Source: Brassicibacter mesophilus (lineage in GTDB: Bacteria; Bacillota; Clostridia; Tissierellales; Proteiniboraceae). Taken from it: a stretch of 64,000 nt of DNA. Within the stretch, counting starts at the first letter, position 1. The number at the start of each line of letters is the position of its first letter. Shown piece by piece: positions 8,371-17,591 of the stretch. The notes under the pieces are model-generated. The model searched no databases. It saw nothing but the letters and a program-made list of their open reading frames with translations, and was not told where the DNA came from. Location: assembly GCF_050433385.1 (NCBI RefSeq), contig NZ_JBNPXI010000006.1, forward strand, positions 1-64,000. Reading direction: 5' to 3'. Position numbers and translations under genes: made by a program.

Positions 8371-9312
8371 CTATTTTCTACTAAAAGCTTTCTTAGCTGC
8401 TTCAGCTATTTTTTCCGAAGTCAATCCATATTTTCTTAGAAGTTCATCTCCATCCCCTGATTCTCCGAATGTATCTCTAACTCCTACCCTCTCCATAACA
8501 GCAGGATAGTTTTCTACTAGCACTTCTGCTACTGCACTTCCTAATCCTCCAATAATGTTATGTTCTTCAGCAGTTATGATTGCACCAGTTTCTTTAGCTG
8601 CTTTTATAATAAGCTCTTTATCTATAGGCTTGATTGTATGAATATTGATGACCCTTGCATCTACACCGTCTTTTTGAAGCATTTCAGCTGCTTCAAGTGC
8701 CAATGATACCATTATACCTGTTGCTACTATTGTTACATCTTTTCCATCCTTTAATAGTACGCCTTTGCCAATCTCGAATTTATAATTTGCTTCTTCAAAT
8801 ATTGTTGGAACTTTACTTCTTCCTAATCTTATATATACTGGTCCTTTATATTCTGCGGCTTTCATTACAGCCGCTTTTGCTTCAACTCCATCTGCAGGAT
8901 TTAATACAACCATGTTTGGAATAGTCCTCATAACACTAATATCTTCTAATGCTTGGTGTGAAGCACCGTCTTCACCAACAGTTAATCCTGCGTGTGTTGC
9001 TGCTATTTTCACATTAAGTTTTGGATAAGCAACTGAGTTTCTAATTATCTCAAATGCTCTTCCTGTTGCAAACATAGCAAATGAGCTTGCAAAAGGTATT
9101 TTACCAGTAGTAGCTAGTCCTGCGGCTGTACCTATTAGGTTTTGCTCTGCTATACCAACATTTATAAATCTCTCAGGATATTCTTTTCCAAACACAGCTG
9201 TTTTAGTTGATTTTGATAAGTCCGCGTCAAGAACAACTATATCCTTATTCGTCTTACCTAATTCCTTTAATGCCTCTCCGTATGCATCTCTAGTAGCCAT
9301 CATTTTAGCCAT
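8371..9312 (-). CDS. Transketolase, C-terminal subunit
   Basis: This is the pyrimidine-binding and C-terminal half of a two-subunit transketolase, which moves two-carbon units between sugar phosphates in the non-oxidative pentose phosphate pathway. The 313 residues include the thiamine-diphosphate-activating glutamate region (FINVGIAEQNLIGTAAGLA) and a DATL-like DAD LSKSTK start. AGGTGACAA precedes the ATG. The start ATG overlaps the stop of the N-terminal subunit by one base (TAATG), so the two are made together. The two-gene form is normal in many Clostridia and archaea and is not a frameshift. Confidence 0.93.
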   Translation of the reverse strand: MAKMMATRDAYGEALKELGKTNKDIVVLDADLSKSTKTAVFGKEYPERFINVGIAEQNLIGTAAGLATTGKIPFASSFAMFATGRAFEIIRNSVAYPKLNVKIAATHAGLTVGEDGASHQALEDISVMRTIPNMVVLNPADGVEAKAAVMKAAEYKGPVYIRLGRSKVPTIFEEANYKFEIGKGVLLKDGKDVTIVATGIMVSLALEAAEMLQKDGVDARVINIHTIKPIDKELIIKAAKETGAIITAEEHNIIGGLGSAVAEVLVENYPAVMERVGVRDTFGESGDGDELLRKYGLTSEKIAEAAKKAFSRK

Positions 9313-10133
9313 TATTTGTCACCTCCAAGCTCTGCAAGTGCTTTTTGAGTTTGTTCATCGTTAGGAGCATTACCATGCCAACCTGCCTCATTTTCCATAA
9401 AAGAAACTCCCTTGCCTTTTACAGTATTAGCAACAATAAGTGTTGGTTTTTGTTTAATATTTTTACTTTTTTCAAGTGCATCAAATATCTGAGCAAAATC
9501 ATGTCCATCTATAGTAAGTACATTCCATCCAAATGACTCAAACTTTTTGTCAATTGGTTCAATATTCATAACTTCTCTGTTTTTCCCATCTATTTGAAGT
9601 CCATTATGGTCTAAGAAAACTGTTATATTGTCAAGCTCATAGTGAGCAGCAAACATTGCAGCCTCCCATATAATACCCTCCTGAACTTCACCATCTCCAA
9701 TCAATGCATATACTCTATAGTCCTTGTTATCTAGCTTTGCTGATAAAGCCATACCATTAGCTGCAGCAAGACCTTGACCCAATGAGCCAGTGGACATATC
9801 TACGCCTGGAGTGCCCTTCATATCTGGATGACCTTGAAGCATAGCCCCAGTCTTTCTTAATTTAAATAGCTCTTCTTTAGAAAAATATCCTTTTTCAGCT
9901 AATGCAGCGTATAATACTGGTGCTCCATGACCTTTTGATAATACAAATCTATCTCTATCATCCCAATTAGGTTGGTCTGCCTTAATTCTCATTTCCTTAA
10001 AATACAGCGCAGTTAATATCTCACAAGCTGATAGTGATCCTCCTGGGTGACCTGACTTTGACTCATGTAGCATTTCAATAATATCTTTTCTTAATGTCAA
10101 TGCTATTTGCTTTAAATCATTATAATTTTCCAT
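9312..10133 (-). CDS. Transketolase, N-terminal subunit
   Basis: This is the thiamine-diphosphate-binding half of the two-subunit transketolase. The family motif GDGEVQEGIIWEAAMFAAHYELDN is present, as are the substrate histidines in SKSGHPGGSLSACE and LSKGHGAPVLYA. Its 273 residues are the usual length. AGGAGG lies before the ATG. It is 15 bp downstream of the YitT gene. The neighbours upstream build cell-wall polymers, so this end of the transcript may simply be metabolic genes joined to the operon. Confidence 0.93.
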   Translation of the reverse strand: MENYNDLKQIALTLRKDIIEMLHESKSGHPGGSLSACEILTALYFKEMRIKADQPNWDDRDRFVLSKGHGAPVLYAALAEKGYFSKEELFKLRKTGAMLQGHPDMKGTPGVDMSTGSLGQGLAAANGMALSAKLDNKDYRVYALIGDGEVQEGIIWEAAMFAAHYELDNITVFLDHNGLQIDGKNREVMNIEPIDKKFESFGWNVLTIDGHDFAQIFDALEKSKNIKQKPTLIVANTVKGKGVSFMENEAGWHGNAPNDEQTQKALAELGGDK

Positions 10134-10148
10134 TATAACTTTAACCTC

Positions 10149-11018
10149 CTATTCTTTTCTTATTTCTTTAAAGCCTTCACCTAGCACCTCGTGCATCTCA
10201 GTTACCATAACAAAGGCATTATTATCAATAACATGAACTATTTCTTTTAGTTTAGTTATTTGAGATCTATTCACTACGCATAACAAAACATCCTTATCCT
10301 TACCAGTATAAAAACCTTTACCTTTTAAAACTGTAACTCCTCTGCTAAGTTCTTCTACTATAGCTCTCCCAATTTCATTTGGCTTGTCAGATATTATAAA
10401 TAATGCTTTTGCATACCCTAATCCATCTAAGATTAAATCAATCACTTTAACAATAATATATAATGTTATTATAGAGTATAATGGGTTTTCAATTGTACCA
10501 TTTACTGCTCCTGATGTTGCAACAACAAATAAGTCAATTATCATCATAAAGGTAGCAGTACTTAGTCCTGGAAAAAATCTATTCAATATAGCACCTGCTA
10601 GATCTGTTCCACCTGTAGTTCCACCAAATTTGAACACTATACCTAATCCTATACCCATTAAAACTCCACCAAAAACAGCAGATAAAAGTAAATCATGTGT
10701 TGCATATGTATGAGGTACTAGCCAAATAAATAATGAAAGTGCCATTGTAGCATATAATGTCTTAGCTCCAAAAGATTTACCTAATATAATAACTCCTGCG
10801 ATAAACAAAGGGATATTAACAACTAAATTGGTAGCCCAAACTTTTATAAACCCGTTTGTTATTTTTTGAATGACAATTCCTAAACCAGTAACTCCTCCAG
10901 GTGCTATTGTGTTTGGCTCTAAAAAAAAGTTGATCGAAACCGCCATAACTAAAGTACCTATTGAAATGCCGATATATTCAATCAGATATCTGTACCAATA
11001 TTTCTTTATTTTTTCCAA
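10149..11018 (-). CDS. YitT family membrane protein
   Basis: The gene encodes a 289-residue protein with five or six membrane helices (about 14-195) carrying the YitT signatures EPNTIAPGGVTGLGIVIQK and FKFGGTTGGTDLAGAILNR. A cytosolic DUF2179 domain (about 220-285, with RGVTVLKGKGFYTGKDKDVLLCVV) follows. The function of the family is unknown; a transport role is often guessed. The start is a TTG with GAGGTG at good spacing. It lies 40 bp after tagA and 15 bp before the transketolase genes. Confidence 0.88.
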   Translation of the reverse strand: MEKIKKYWYRYLIEYIGISIGTLVMAVSINFFLEPNTIAPGGVTGLGIVIQKITNGFIKVWATNLVVNIPLFIAGVIILGKSFGAKTLYATMALSLFIWLVPHTYATHDLLLSAVFGGVLMGIGLGIVFKFGGTTGGTDLAGAILNRFFPGLSTATFMMIIDLFVVATSGAVNGTIENPLYSIITLYIIVKVIDLILDGLGYAKALFIISDKPNEIGRAIVEELSRGVTVLKGKGFYTGKDKDVLLCVVNRSQITKLKEIVHVIDNNAFVMVTEMHEVLGEGFKEIRKE

Positions 11019-11058
11019 ACGCTTTCACCTCTTTTTTTCCTATGTTTAACACAAGCTT

Positions 11059-11820
11059 TTATTTAACAATATCTTCTTTTGAAAATAAAACTATTAGTGC
11101 AAATAGTGGCAATACCATCTGTCTCTTGATTCTTTTTGGGTTCTTAACCAATCTATACAGCCACTCCAGTCCATGCTTTCGATAGAATTCAGGTGCATTT
11201 TTGACTCTTCCAGAAAGAATGTCAACAGTTCCACCATTCCCAATTATTACTTTACAATTTAGAAGATCTTTGTTTTGATTTATCCATATCTCTTGTTTAG
11301 GAGCACCTAGTCCAACAAAAATCATATCAGAATTAGTTTTATTGATCATCTCAATAACTGCTTTTTCTTCATCGTGTCCTTTATGACCAATATGTGTACC
11401 TTTAAAGAAACCGTGATGATAACCTGCTATTTTTATATTAGGATATTTTTCGCTTATATTTTCAGTAGCTTCTTTAGCTACTCCATCTTTACCTCCTAAA
11501 ATAAATAGGCTGTAGCCATGTTCATCAGCAAGCTCAAGCATTTTGATAGACAAATCAACACCAGTTACTCTTTCAGGAAGTGTTTTTTTCTTGATCTTTG
11601 AAGCATATATAAGTCCAATACCATCAGGAATTATTAAATCTGCACGATTTAATAATTCCTTAAAGTCAGAATTTTTTCTTGCTTCCATCACTATCTCTGT
11701 ATTGGGAGTATATATTACTCGTGTTTTATCATCAGTTAAGAAGCCCCTGACCCTTTCGACTGCTCCATTTAATGTTATTTTATCTATTTTTACCCCTAAT
11801 ATGCTGATAATATCCCTCAT
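11059..11820 (-). CDS. tagA: WecG/TagA/CpsF family glycosyltransferase
   Basis: This is a GT26-family enzyme that transfers N-acetylmannosamine (or a related sugar) to lipid-linked GlcNAc, an early step in teichoic-acid or secondary-wall-polymer linkage-unit synthesis at the inner membrane face. Hallmarks are YTPNTEIVMEA, RADLIIPDGIGLIYAS, RVTGVDL, FVGLGAPKQEIWI and GNGGTVDILSG. The ATG at 11820 has AGTAGGTGA upstream and lies 4 bp after the csaB stop, so I prefer it to a longer in-frame start. Its length of 253 residues fits the family. Confidence 0.92.
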   Translation of the reverse strand: MRDIISILGVKIDKITLNGAVERVRGFLTDDKTRVIYTPNTEIVMEARKNSDFKELLNRADLIIPDGIGLIYASKIKKKTLPERVTGVDLSIKMLELADEHGYSLFILGGKDGVAKEATENISEKYPNIKIAGYHHGFFKGTHIGHKGHDEEKAVIEMINKTNSDMIFVGLGAPKQEIWINQNKDLLNCKVIIGNGGTVDILSGRVKNAPEFYRKHGLEWLYRLVKNPKRIKRQMVLPLFALIVLFSKEDIVK

Positions 11821-11824
11821 ATTT

Positions 11825-12928
11825 TCACCTACTCTTAAGAATATGCAATGCCATTTCAATATTATTAAGTGCTTTTTTCTTTAATTGTTCTCTTACCTTA
11901 TATAATTCTTCTTTTATATTCTCTTTGTTATTCCAAGTTTTTTCTATAGTAGTACATAACTCAACTAGTTCAAGCTTATCTACATCACACTTAGAATCTA
12001 CTCCTATCAGTTCTAGAAGACCATTTACCTTTGGATCATATACCAGTCCAATCATAGGAATCGCCTGAGTTGCAGCATATATTAGAGAGTGAAGTCTCAT
12101 TGCAATAATTAACTCTAGTTTATTTATTATACCCATTATATCCTCAACACTGTAATTATCTTGGAGAACATGACAATCTGCTTGAGAACCTCTACTAGCT
12201 ATTTCATTGCTTATTTCCAAATCTTCAGGATAGTGCATAGGTATTAATACAACTCTAGCATCATAGTTATTTATAATATAGTCTATTGCCTCTGAAACTA
12301 CTTTTTTTAGTTTATCAGAGTTTTTCCAGTTTCTCACTGATATGCCTACCAGTGGCTTATCAGTAGGAATACCTTCTTTTACTAAGATATCGCTAACTCT
12401 TTCTTTATTAGAAGGTTCAAGAGTAAATACAGGGTCTGCAGTTACATATATATTGTTTTTTACGTCTATTTCATCAAGTGTTTTTTCTGAATTAAAGTCT
12501 CTAAGTGTTATTAAGTCCACTTTATTTAATATTTTTCTTGTAAGAACTCGATTCAGCTTCTTATTTATAGGACCTATTCCGTTAGCATATACCATAACGG
12601 GCTTTTTAAAAAGCTTAGCGATTTTCATTACAGCTAGATAATAAATTATAGATCTTGTACTCGTAATATCCTGAAGCAAGCTTCCACCGCCACTAATAAG
12701 CATATCTGATTTATATATGCCTTTTATTACACTTATAATATTTAGTCGATTGACAGCCTTTATACCATAAATCTCCTCAGTGCTCTGCGGATTGTTTGAA
12801 AAAACCGTTATATCAATATCTTTACATCCATTTTTTAAATCTTTAACAATAGCCTTTAGTATTGCATCATCTCCGCTATTATTAAAACCATAATATCCGG
12901 ATATAATTACTCTTTTTCTCTGTTTCAT
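11825..12928 (-). CDS. csaB: Polysaccharide pyruvyl transferase CsaB
   Basis: The enzyme adds ketal-linked pyruvate to a secondary cell-wall polymer, the modification recognised by SLH domains of S-layer and wall proteins. The 367-residue protein starts with ISGYYGFNNSGDDAILKAIVKDL, has SGGGSLLQDITSTRSIIYYL, and ends with MRLHSLIYAATQAIPMIGLVYDPKV, all diagnostic of CsaB. AAGGAGT precedes the ATG. It lies between the ligase-like gene and tagA. Its presence implies that this organism anchors proteins through pyruvylated polymers; no clear SLH protein is seen in this window. Confidence 0.95.
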   Translation of the reverse strand: MKQRKRVIISGYYGFNNSGDDAILKAIVKDLKNGCKDIDITVFSNNPQSTEEIYGIKAVNRLNIISVIKGIYKSDMLISGGGSLLQDITSTRSIIYYLAVMKIAKLFKKPVMVYANGIGPINKKLNRVLTRKILNKVDLITLRDFNSEKTLDEIDVKNNIYVTADPVFTLEPSNKERVSDILVKEGIPTDKPLVGISVRNWKNSDKLKKVVSEAIDYIINNYDARVVLIPMHYPEDLEISNEIASRGSQADCHVLQDNYSVEDIMGIINKLELIIAMRLHSLIYAATQAIPMIGLVYDPKVNGLLELIGVDSKCDVDKLELVELCTTIEKTWNNKENIKEELYKVREQLKKKALNNIEMALHILKSR

Positions 12929-12941
12929 AAGAATTACTCCT

Positions 12942-14294
12942 TCAACTCAAGTCTATAGTGGGTTTATCTTTTTTTTCTTCTAATTTTGCCAGCTTCATAG
13001 TTACTAATATAAACCCAATCATAGTCCAAAAAGTTATAATTATTCGTGGCAGGTATAATACATGCTCAACTAATCCATGGAATAAAAGAGAAGCTACTCC
13101 TGCTAACAATCCAGCAGTAATTATTTTAATATATTTGTCTTTACTTTTTATAGAGTTTATTATTGCGTATTTGTAAATGACAAAAATAAGAATAATAAAC
13201 AGTAGAATACCTACTATGCCTAGTTCAGCAGCTATTTCAAGATAAGTGTTGTGAGCATGAAAAATCGGCATAGTTCTTATATAAGTTTCGTATGTTTTCT
13301 TGAATGGTATATATCCAAATCCTACACCTGCAATCCAGTGATCTCTTATTATATCTGTCGTTATTTGCCAAATCTTAATACGATATGCATTTGATGAGTC
13401 TGTTAAGCTTCCTATAGTCAATATTCTATTAATAATTGACTGAGGAAGAACAAATAATGATAATACTCCCACAGGAATACAGAGAAGAAATAATCTTTTC
13501 TCAACAAGAAGTATAAAAACAAATATACCAAATGCAAATCCCAGCCATCCTCCTCTTGATAGAGTGAGAACTAATGTGCCTGCTAAAATCATAGAAGTTA
13601 AAAGAAATATCAGTTTCTTTATCAATCTTCTTGAACCCCAGAATAAAGCAACAGATACCGGTATAGCCATTATCAAATACTCTGCTAGTATGTTGGGGTT
13701 ACCGAATACAGAAAATACTCTTGTTGTAATGTCTGGATTGTTAGCTTCATCAACCCATGCAGGGTCAAGCTCTACACCAACAAAGTATTGGTACACTCCA
13801 TAAAGAGCTACTAAAGTAGCTGTAAAAACAAAAGCTGATAATATCACATTCAATTCATTTTTATTATCAATGCTGTTCACAGTTATAAATAATAATCCTA
13901 AAGCAGAAAGATGTATAGCCAAGTCTCTGAAGCTACCCATAGGATCAAGTGAAGTCACAGTAGCTACGACTATAGCTAATATAAATACTACTATAGGCAC
14001 ATCTACAAAGCTATGTCTTATCTTATAGCCTTCTCGAAAAATATGATTGAACAGAAAAATTAAAACTAAAAAAATCATAAACAATAGTGAAAGCATGTCA
14101 GGTAAAAAAGGTAAACTAACTATAGCAGCTATTATACCTATTTTAATATCATAGATTGAAAGTAATGTTATAGCTACTCCACCTATTAATCCAACAAACA
14201 TCACCATAGGCATTTTATTATATAGTAGTGAAAATACTACTCCAAGCAATAAGGGGATAATTATTTGCTTCTTTTCTAATACTCTTACCACCAC
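12942..14294 (-). CDS. O-antigen ligase / Wzy family membrane protein
   Basis: The gene encodes a 450-residue protein with about 12 membrane helices and the Wzy_C-type loop. The periplasmic-loop equivalent carries GSLTDSSNAYRIKIWQ, GVGFGYIPF and PIFHAHNTYLEIAAELGIVG, the conserved region of ligases and polymerases that join lipid-linked glycans. It probably polymerises or attaches a wall polysaccharide made by this operon. It starts with GTG preceded by GGAGGGG, and overlaps the upstream gene by 10 bp. Confidence 0.88.
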   Translation of the reverse strand: MVVRVLEKKQIIIPLLLGVVFSLLYNKMPMVMFVGLIGGVAITLLSIYDIKIGIIAAIVSLPFLPDMLSLLFMIFLVLIFLFNHIFREGYKIRHSFVDVPIVVFILAIVVATVTSLDPMGSFRDLAIHLSALGLLFITVNSIDNKNELNVILSAFVFTATLVALYGVYQYFVGVELDPAWVDEANNPDITTRVFSVFGNPNILAEYLIMAIPVSVALFWGSRRLIKKLIFLLTSMILAGTLVLTLSRGGWLGFAFGIFVFILLVEKRLFLLCIPVGVLSLFVLPQSIINRILTIGSLTDSSNAYRIKIWQITTDIIRDHWIAGVGFGYIPFKKTYETYIRTMPIFHAHNTYLEIAAELGIVGILLFIILIFVIYKYAIINSIKSKDKYIKIITAGLLAGVASLLFHGLVEHVLYLPRIIITFWTMIGFILVTMKLAKLEEKKDKPTIDLS

Positions 14295-14839
14295 TGATCC
14301 CCTCCATCATCTATAGTAAATATACTCTTCAATAATTTAATAAATAATGAATTTTCTACAGTGTCTTTAGCATTTTCCCTATTTCTAAAGATCAAAACAC
14401 ATATCACGATAATTATAAGCAGTAATGCATTACCATAAGTCTTTATATTGCCATTTATTGCATCTATTACAATGTTAGCTACACTGAAAGTAATAATAAA
14501 TATGCTAATTGTTCCTATAGCTGCAATATGTGATTCAAAAAGACTTGAGCTTGTTTTGCTTAAAAGACTTCCTTGCTTATATTGTTCTATTAAACTTCTT
14601 AATTTATTAGACAAACTTTCTATAAGACATATCAGTTTTTGATATAAAGTATAAAATATACTACTCTCTATTAAGCTTTTGTCATTAGTAATAAACTTAG
14701 CAATATATGAACCACTAAGTATGCCCTTAAAAGCTTTTATTATAGTCTCATTTATTTTTTTTATAATGCTATGTTTATAGAAACTATTTATTGTACGCCA
14801 AAGCCTGCTCAATCCACTGACTGTATAGCTATTGTACAT
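14285..14839 (-). CDS. Membrane protein of the cell-wall glycan operon
   Basis: I do not recognise this 184-residue protein. The first 105 residues are basic and look soluble and helical; two membrane helices follow at about 108-130 and 136-152, and the C-terminus is short and acidic. It has AGGAGG before its ATG. It overlaps the ligase-like gene downstream and follows the DUF4330 gene by 18 bp, so it belongs to the same operon. Its role in polymer assembly is a guess from position only. Confidence 0.6.
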   Translation of the reverse strand: MYNSYTVSGLSRLWRTINSFYKHSIIKKINETIIKAFKGILSGSYIAKFITNDKSLIESSIFYTLYQKLICLIESLSNKLRSLIEQYKQGSLLSKTSSSLFESHIAAIGTISIFIITFSVANIVIDAINGNIKTYGNALLLIIIVICVLIFRNRENAKDTVENSLFIKLLKSIFTIDDGGDQWW

Positions 14840-14857
14840 ATATATCCTCCTAACGTA

Positions 14858-15349
14858 CTACTCAGTAAGTTCTATGTCTAGTATTGTCCCAAATACAGCA
14901 ACCTTCTTGTTTTTTAATCTGTATTGAGTTCCAATTCTTGTTTGCTCTCCGCCTATTATTATAGTGTCTGTAGTATTAGTAGCATTTGCCTCAACATATA
15001 AAATTACGTTATATTTCTCTGGAACATCTGACATAACCACTTTCCCATCACTAGTTTCAACAGCTGTTCTGAAGTTTTCAACTTGCTTGTCTATTACCTT
15101 ACCAAAATACTGTCCTCTATCATAGTGATAAAGTGCATCTCCTACCTCTAGCCCATCTACAGATGGCTTTCTTACTTCACTTACCTCAACTCTAACAATA
15201 GCTTTCTGACTTTCTGCTACTACCTGTGGCCTTGATGTTTTCAATCTATAAGCTCCACCGACAACTAATAACCCAAGTATTAGTATTACAGCAAGATCAA
15301 TAATATTTATTATCCCAAATATCTTTCCTTTTTTATCAATTAATTTCAC
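14858..15349 (-). CDS. DUF4330 domain protein
   Basis: The gene encodes a 163-residue protein with one N-terminal membrane helix (about 12-32), preceded by the typical LIDKKGKIFGIINIIDLAVI sequence, and an outside beta-rich domain (GDALYHYDRGQYFGKVID). This matches the DUF4330 family, often found in clostridial polysaccharide operons and of unknown function. It uses a GTG start with AGGAGG upstream, and sits 5 bp after the glycosyltransferase gene. Confidence 0.8.
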   Translation of the reverse strand: MKLIDKKGKIFGIINIIDLAVILILGLLVVGGAYRLKTSRPQVVAESQKAIVRVEVSEVRKPSVDGLEVGDALYHYDRGQYFGKVIDKQVENFRTAVETSDGKVVMSDVPEKYNVILYVEANATNTTDTIIIGGEQTRIGTQYRLKNKKVAVFGTILDIELTE

Positions 15350-15354
15350 AACAA

Positions 15355-16476
15355 CTACCTCCTGTCACTAGTTACTTTTTTATATATTTCATAATGATCT
15401 AATCCCATTTTTTCTAGCGAAAATTTCTTATTAACTGTTTTGTAGAGATTCTCGCCCATATCTTTAATTTTCTGCTTATCATCTAGCAGAGTATTTAAAT
15501 AAGCAGCTAACTGTTTAAAATCGCCAACATCAAAAAGGTATCCATTAAAATCATTAGAAACTAAATCACTTAATCCACCAACATTTGTGCTTACAATTAC
15601 TTTTTTCATTCTCGCACCTTCTAAAATTACATAAGGAAAACTTTCACTTACTGATGTAAGTACATTTATGTCCAGTACATTAAAAAACGAATAAGGTTGT
15701 TTAACAAATCCTAAAAAAAACACTTTGTCATTTATATTAAATTCTTTTGTCATGGAATAAAGTCTTTTTTCCTCAGCTCCTGATCCTGCTATCAAAAAGA
15801 TAACATCATCTCTTTTAGAAAGCACTTCATTTGCAGCTTTAATAAAGACTTCATGATTCTTAACAAGGTCAAGCCTTCCAGCTATCCCTACTATAAGCTT
15901 ATCATCATGGTCAATTTTATAACCTTCTAAAAATACACTCTTAGGTGTTACATCAATTTCTTGATTTAAATCAATACCATTGTATACAGTAAATATCTTG
16001 TTGCTCTTAAATCCTCTGCTTACCAGCATCTCTCTAAAATTGCTGGATACTGCTATATAGTAATCAAAACATTTAAGTGCTATTTCATTAATAGTAGTGT
16101 ACACAAATCTCTTGTAAACATTATCTTTAAAGTCTAATTTGTAATCACTGTGTATTGTTGTAATAAAAGGCTTTTTCACTCTCATTTTTAAAAGCATAGA
16201 TATAAAATTAGCTCTTGCACCATGACTATGAATTATATCAAAATCCTCAGAAATTATTATATCTCTCAATCTTTTTATAATAGATAAATCGGCTCTTTTT
16301 CTCTGTTTTAAGACCTCAATGTCTATGCCCATTTTCTTTCCATCGTAATAAAATTCGTCTTCTATAAAACAGATTATTTTAGCATCTGCATGCTTTCCAA
16401 GCTCTTTTATTAATGAAAGCACATGAGTTTTTGCTCCTCCAGTGTCTCCTCCGCTAATCAAGTGTAATATCTTCAT
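15355..16476 (-). CDS. Glycosyltransferase family 4
   Basis: The gene encodes a 373-residue GT-B fold transferase. The N-terminus has the acceptor-side motif GGDTGGAKTHVLSLIKEL, the middle has SHGARANF, and the C-terminal half has the donor-binding sequence VGIAGRLDLVKNHEVFIKAA plus SVSESFPYVILEGA, with the E-x7-E-type motif of GT4. It probably adds a hexose or N-acetylhexosamine to a lipid-linked wall polymer. The acceptor cannot be told from sequence. It is the first gene of the operon that continues through DUF4330, the ligase, csaB and tagA. Confidence 0.9.
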   Translation of the reverse strand: MKILHLISGGDTGGAKTHVLSLIKELGKHADAKIICFIEDEFYYDGKKMGIDIEVLKQRKRADLSIIKRLRDIIISEDFDIIHSHGARANFISMLLKMRVKKPFITTIHSDYKLDFKDNVYKRFVYTTINEIALKCFDYYIAVSSNFREMLVSRGFKSNKIFTVYNGIDLNQEIDVTPKSVFLEGYKIDHDDKLIVGIAGRLDLVKNHEVFIKAANEVLSKRDDVIFLIAGSGAEEKRLYSMTKEFNINDKVFFLGFVKQPYSFFNVLDINVLTSVSESFPYVILEGARMKKVIVSTNVGGLSDLVSNDFNGYLFDVGDFKQLAAYLNTLLDDKQKIKDMGENLYKTVNKKFSLEKMGLDHYEIYKKVTSDRR

Positions 16477-16574
16477 CTATTCCTATAGCTCTCTAAGAGC
16501 ATACCCTCCCTTCGAAAAAATATTATCTTCAATTAATCCATATAATTATACCATAATAAACAGCTATATGAAAT

Positions 16575-16777
16575 AACAAAGACTTTAATTAAAACAATTA
16601 GCTAAGGTTGCCTTTGTTGAAACGCACTTTACGGAAAATATTCATTATGGTACTCTAGATTTTCCTATGCGTTATAACAAAGACTTTAATATAGAACAAT
16701 TAAACAAAGGTTGTCTTTGTTGAAACACATTTACGGAAAATGTTTATTATGGTAATCTATTTTTTCCTATGCGTTAT
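16575..16777. repeat. Two tandem 101-bp units with nested inverted repeats
   Basis: Unit 1 is 16575-16675 and unit 2 is 16676-16777. They are direct repeats of roughly 85 percent identity by eye, and a third copy begins (AACAAAG at 16778) but stops. Each unit has two nested structures. AACAAAGAC pairs with GTCTTTGTT (GCCTTTGTT in unit 1). AACGCA...GGAAAA pairs with TTTTCC..TGCGTT. In unit 2 AACGCA is AACACA, which keeps pairing through a G-T pair. There is no ORF in it. It lies upstream of the glycosyltransferase operon, between it and a terminator. Confidence 0.75.
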
Positions 16778-16785
16778 AACAAAGA

Positions 16786-16824
16786 AAAGTCCAGTAGAAG
16801 TTTATTCAAACTCTATTGGACTTT
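16786..16824 (-). terminator. Terminator of the exported coiled-coil gene
   Basis: The stem AAAGTCCA (16786-16793) / TGGACTTT (16817-16824) is extended inside by GTAGA/TCTAT and GTTT/AAAC. A T-rich stretch follows on the minus strand. It lies 44 bp past the stop of the gene ending at 16868. Confidence 0.75.
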
Positions 16825-16867
16825 CATTCATTAAAATTATTTATGTATATGAAATTAGCTAGTAATG

Positions 16868-17440
16868 CTAATAAATTTCATAATATCCTTTGACAATAAA
16901 AATTGCAAAATTCTTGTCAACATATGCACCTCTGCCGTCATTTCTTGGTATAAGTATAAGATGATTTAGTGCTATGCTTTCATCTGCTTGCAAATCCTTT
17001 GCTCCAGTTAAATCAGATAAGCCTCCTAGGTCTGAGTCTATGGCTTTAGCACTTCCACTTCTAAGAATAATCTCCGTTCCAGCACCACATATAATTCTTT
17101 GACCACTTTTCAACTCAACAATTTCTAAGCCAATACCTGTTGAGCCTGTTGAGTTTGATAACTGCTTAATTTGTTCTTTAAGTTTATTGTTTTCTTCAGA
17201 TAGCCTCTGTAGTTCTGCTTTATCTAAAGAATTATTATCAGACAACTCTTTGATTTTTTCCTCTATGTAAAACTTTACTTGTTCGATTCTCTTTTCTACA
17301 TAACTAAAGGTAACTAATGGGTCATCTTCATTTCCTGGCTCACCGAAGCTCACTGTAGAAGACCATGTAAGAAATAGTGTTATTGCTAAAATAGATACCA
17401 TGAATAGATTAGTTTTCTTACCTTTCAATTTTTGCCACAT
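16868..17440 (-). CDS. Conserved exported coiled-coil protein
   Basis: The gene encodes a 190-residue protein. A signal peptide or anchor (about residues 8-30, with FMVSILAITLFLTW) precedes a Glu/Lys-rich coiled coil (about 45-95). A C-terminal domain of about 85 residues follows, with SGQRIICGAGTEIILRSG, DLGGLSDLTGAKDL and LNHLILIPRNDGRG. The C-terminal domain is a recurrent clostridial pattern with no function known to me. The ATG at 17440 has GGAGGG upstream, so it is preferred over in-frame starts further upstream. It forms a one-gene unit. Confidence 0.75.
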   Translation of the reverse strand: MWQKLKGKKTNLFMVSILAITLFLTWSSTVSFGEPGNEDDPLVTFSYVEKRIEQVKFYIEEKIKELSDNNSLDKAELQRLSEENNKLKEQIKQLSNSTGSTGIGLEIVELKSGQRIICGAGTEIILRSGSAKAIDSDLGGLSDLTGAKDLQADESIALNHLILIPRNDGRGAYVDKNFAIFIVKGYYEIY

Positions 17441-17562
17441 CAAATATCCCTCCATTATATTTTGCATTTTAATAGTAATTCGACTTATATATCAAATATC
17501 CTGTAATAAAATTAAATTTTTTATTATTTCCAGGGAAATGATGTCTAAAAATGAATAAAAAT

Positions 17563-17590
17563 ATAGAGCCCGGAACCATCCACGCTCTAT
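17563..17590 (-). terminator. Terminator of mazEF
   Basis: The stem ATAGAGC (17563-17569) / GCTCTAT (17584-17590) is followed by a T-rich run on the minus strand. It lies 1 bp past the mazF stop. Confidence 0.8.
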
Positions 17591-17591
17591 G

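Noticed and set aside
8371..10133. Transketolase split by a frameshift or stop
   Set aside because: The N- and C-terminal subunit form is normal in Clostridia; the TAATG junction and ribosome site look designed.
10384..10713. Plus-strand 109-codon frame inside the YitT gene
   Set aside because: It is antisense to the YitT motifs, with no ribosome site or promoter.
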